A stretch of 8,372 nt of DNA from Acidimicrobiaceae bacterium (GTDB taxonomy: Bacteria > Actinomycetota > Acidimicrobiia > Acidimicrobiales > Palsa-688): assembly GCA_009785715.1 (NCBI GenBank), contig WQVT01000079.1:1-8372 (forward strand). Direction: 5' to 3'. Below the pieces are notes generated by a model, which saw only the letters and a program-made list of their open reading frames with translations, had not been told where the DNA came from and ran no database searches. Made by a program: the position numbers and the translations under genes. Positions 6,948-8,372 of the stretch are shown here, one piece after another. Each line of letters opens with the position of its first letter. Position 1 is the first letter of the stretch.

Positions 6948-8372
6948 ATGCCGATACAGACGCGCACGGGCGGTCAGGTCATCGTCGAGGCCCTGGAGCG
7001 GGCGGGGATCCGCCACTGCTTCGGGGTGCCGGGTGAGAGCTACATGGGCCTCCTCGACGCGTTCATCGACTCGCCGGTCGAGTTCGTGTCCTGCCGCCAC
7101 GAGGGGGGCGCCTCGTTCATGGCCCAGGCGTACTCGCGGATCTCCGGGGAGATCGCCGTCTGCATGGGCACCCGGGCCGTCGGCACCGCCAACATGGCTA
7201 TCGGCATACACAATGCCCAGCAGGACTCCACCCCGCTTATTGCCATTGCCGGAGGGGTGAACCGCCCCTTCGCCGGCCGGGAGGCGTTCCAGGAGGTCGA
7301 CCTCGTGGCGGCGATGACGCCGTTCACCAAGCTCGCCATCGAGGTCCGCTCCGCCGACCAGGCCCCCGAGGTCATGGCCCGGGCCGTCCACGCGGCCACC
7401 TCGGGTCGTCCGGGCGCGGTGTTCGTGGTTGTCCCGCAGGACGTGTGCGACGAGGCGACGAGCCTGCCGGTCCGCACCCCCACCCCGATGCCCCCGCCGG
7501 CGCCGGATCCGGCTGCCGTTTCCGCCCTTCTGGATGCATTGTCCGCCGCCCGCCGGCCGCTCCTGTGGGCCGGCGGAGGCGTGTCGCGTTCGCCGGAGGC
7601 CGTTGCCCGGCTGGTCGAGTTCGCCGAGGCGGCGGAGGTGCCGGTGATGACCAGCTGGCGTCACCACGACGGGTTCCCGAACGACCACCGCCTGTTCCTC
7701 GGAAGCTCCGGCATCGGTGCGTCCCCCGTGGTCTGGGAGCGCCTGGAGGCGGCGGACGTCGTCGTGGCGCTCGGCAACCGCCTCCAGGAGCACACCACCG
7801 GCAGCTACCGCTTCCCCGATCCGGCAGCACGGCTGTTCCAGGTCGATCTCGACCCCGCGGTGATGGTCAACCACCGCTCCCCCGAGCTGGCGATCCAGGC
7901 CGACGTCGTCGCCACGCTCGCCGCCCTCCTCGAGCGGCTGCCGCGTCCGGCCCCCGGCGCAGACAGCAGGCGGGAGGCGAACCGGGCGGACCGAGCCCGC
8001 TTCGAGGCAACGGGAGCGCTGCCGGACGCAGACCCTGCGCCCGGTGCCGGCATCGCCTATGCGCAGCTGTTCGGTGCCCTCGCGAAGCGGCTCGGACCCG
8101 ACACCATCGTCACCTCCGATGCCGGCAACTTCTATGGGTGGCTGGCCCGGTACGTACGCTTCAGCCGTCCCCGGACCTATCTCGGGCCGGCGTCGGGGGC
8201 GATGGGCTACGGCGTGCCGGCGGCCATCGGAGCATCCTTTGCCCAACCGGAAACCCCGGCCATCTCGCTCTCCGGGGACGGAGGGTTCCTGATGACGATG
8301 GCGGAGCTCGAAACGGCGGTGCGCCACGAGAGGCACGTCGTGGCCATCGCCTGCGACAACTCCCGCCACGGG
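6948..8372 (+). CDS. Acetolactate-synthase-like thiamine diphosphate enzyme, 3' end outside window
   Basis: The first 475 residues of a ThDP-dependent enzyme related to acetolactate synthase large subunits (usually about 550-570 residues). The frame is open to the right edge with no stop. The N-terminal PYR domain (about 1-165) has GVPGE (26-30) and RHEGGASFMAQAYSR with catalytic Glu52, which activates the cofactor. It also has FQEVDLVAAMTPFTK, as in acetolactate synthases. The central domain (about 185-320) carries the LLWAGGGVSRS loop (205-215). The PP domain begins near 360 and holds the metal-diphosphate motif GDG (443-445) with DN 25 residues later (470-471). The ATG at 6948 is the only sensible start; no ribosome site is seen in the 18-bp gap after the MetE-like gene. 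Such enzymes decarboxylate 2-oxo acids, cleave acyl-CoAs or join aldehydes. Oxalyl-CoA decarboxylase-, benzoylformate decarboxylase- or sulfoacetaldehyde acetyltransferase-like activity cannot be excluded. Being fourth in a catabolic-looking cassette argues against branched-chain amino acid synthesis. Confidence 0.93.
   Translation, partial: MPIQTRTGGQVIVEALERAGIRHCFGVPGESYMGLLDAFIDSPVEFVSCRHEGGASFMAQAYSRISGEIAVCMGTRAVGTANMAIGIHNAQQDSTPLIAIAGGVNRPFAGREAFQEVDLVAAMTPFTKLAIEVRSADQAPEVMARAVHAATSGRPGAVFVVVPQDVCDEATSLPVRTPTPMPPPAPDPAAVSALLDALSAARRPLLWAGGGVSRSPEAVARLVEFAEAAEVPVMTSWRHHDGFPNDHRLFLGSSGIGASPVVWERLEAADVVVALGNRLQEHTTGSYRFPDPAARLFQVDLDPAVMVNHRSPELAIQADVVATLAALLERLPRPAPGADSRREANRADRARFEATGALPDADPAPGAGIAYAQLFGALAKRLGPDTIVTSDAGNFYGWLARYVRFSRPRTYLGPASGAMGYGVPAAIGASFAQPETPAISLSGDGGFLMTMAELETAVRHERHVVAIACDNSRHG

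Noticed and set aside
6882..8369. 495-residue open frame on the minus strand
   Set aside because: It is the antisense shadow of the ThDP enzyme gene, whose + strand frame (6948-8372) carries clear family motifs (RHEGGA, GDG...DN). The minus-strand product is Arg/Gly/His-rich without recognisable domains.

Overview
The window is high-GC DNA, densely coded on the + strand. Its codon use is strongly GC-ending, it uses ATG and GTG starts, it has 4-bp ATGA/GTGA gene overlaps, and at least one gene looks leaderless. Together these suggest an actinobacterium. An Acidimicrobiia-like soil or water lineage is possible, but that is inference from style; there is no marker gene. All six supported genes lie on the + strand. 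The long minus-strand reading frames are shadows of GC-rich coding sequence.

Region 1 (1-1187) is the 3' part of an animal-type haem peroxidase gene whose 5' end is outside the window. It is closed by two hairpins (1192-1211 and 1245-1276). Region 2 (1188-1392) holds those hairpins, a 14-bp tandem repeat and a -10-like element placed for leaderless transcription. Region 3 (1393-3383) is a two-gene operon: a MarR-family regulator overlapping by 4 bp a 14-TM, DHA2-type major facilitator transporter. This is a classic drug or aromatic-acid responsive efflux pair. Region 4 (3384-3703) is a 320-bp regulatory gap. It holds three 17-bp tandem repeats that begin inside the transporter gene and cover its stop codon, a terminator-like hairpin, a perfect 22-bp palindrome, a -10-like element and a strong Shine-Dalgarno sequence.

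Region 5 (3704-8372, continuing past the right edge) is a tightly packed cassette of four genes. They encode a two-domain cupin, a DUF3500 protein, a single-domain MetE-like zinc protein with an intact H-x-C / E / C metal site, and an acetolactate-synthase-like thiamine diphosphate (ThDP) enzyme. The last gene is open from 6948 to the window end and is cut off just after its ThDP-binding motif. Gene spacing is -4, +8 and +18 bp.

The cassette is the most interesting part. A metal-dependent cupin, an uncharacterised DUF3500 protein, a thiol-alkylating MetE-fold enzyme and a C-C bond-cleaving or -forming ThDP enzyme look like consecutive steps of a small-molecule pathway that I cannot match to any described one. 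The neighbouring MarR/MFS pair may sense or export its substrate, but it has its own promoter and is separated by a terminator-like region, so that link is only contextual.
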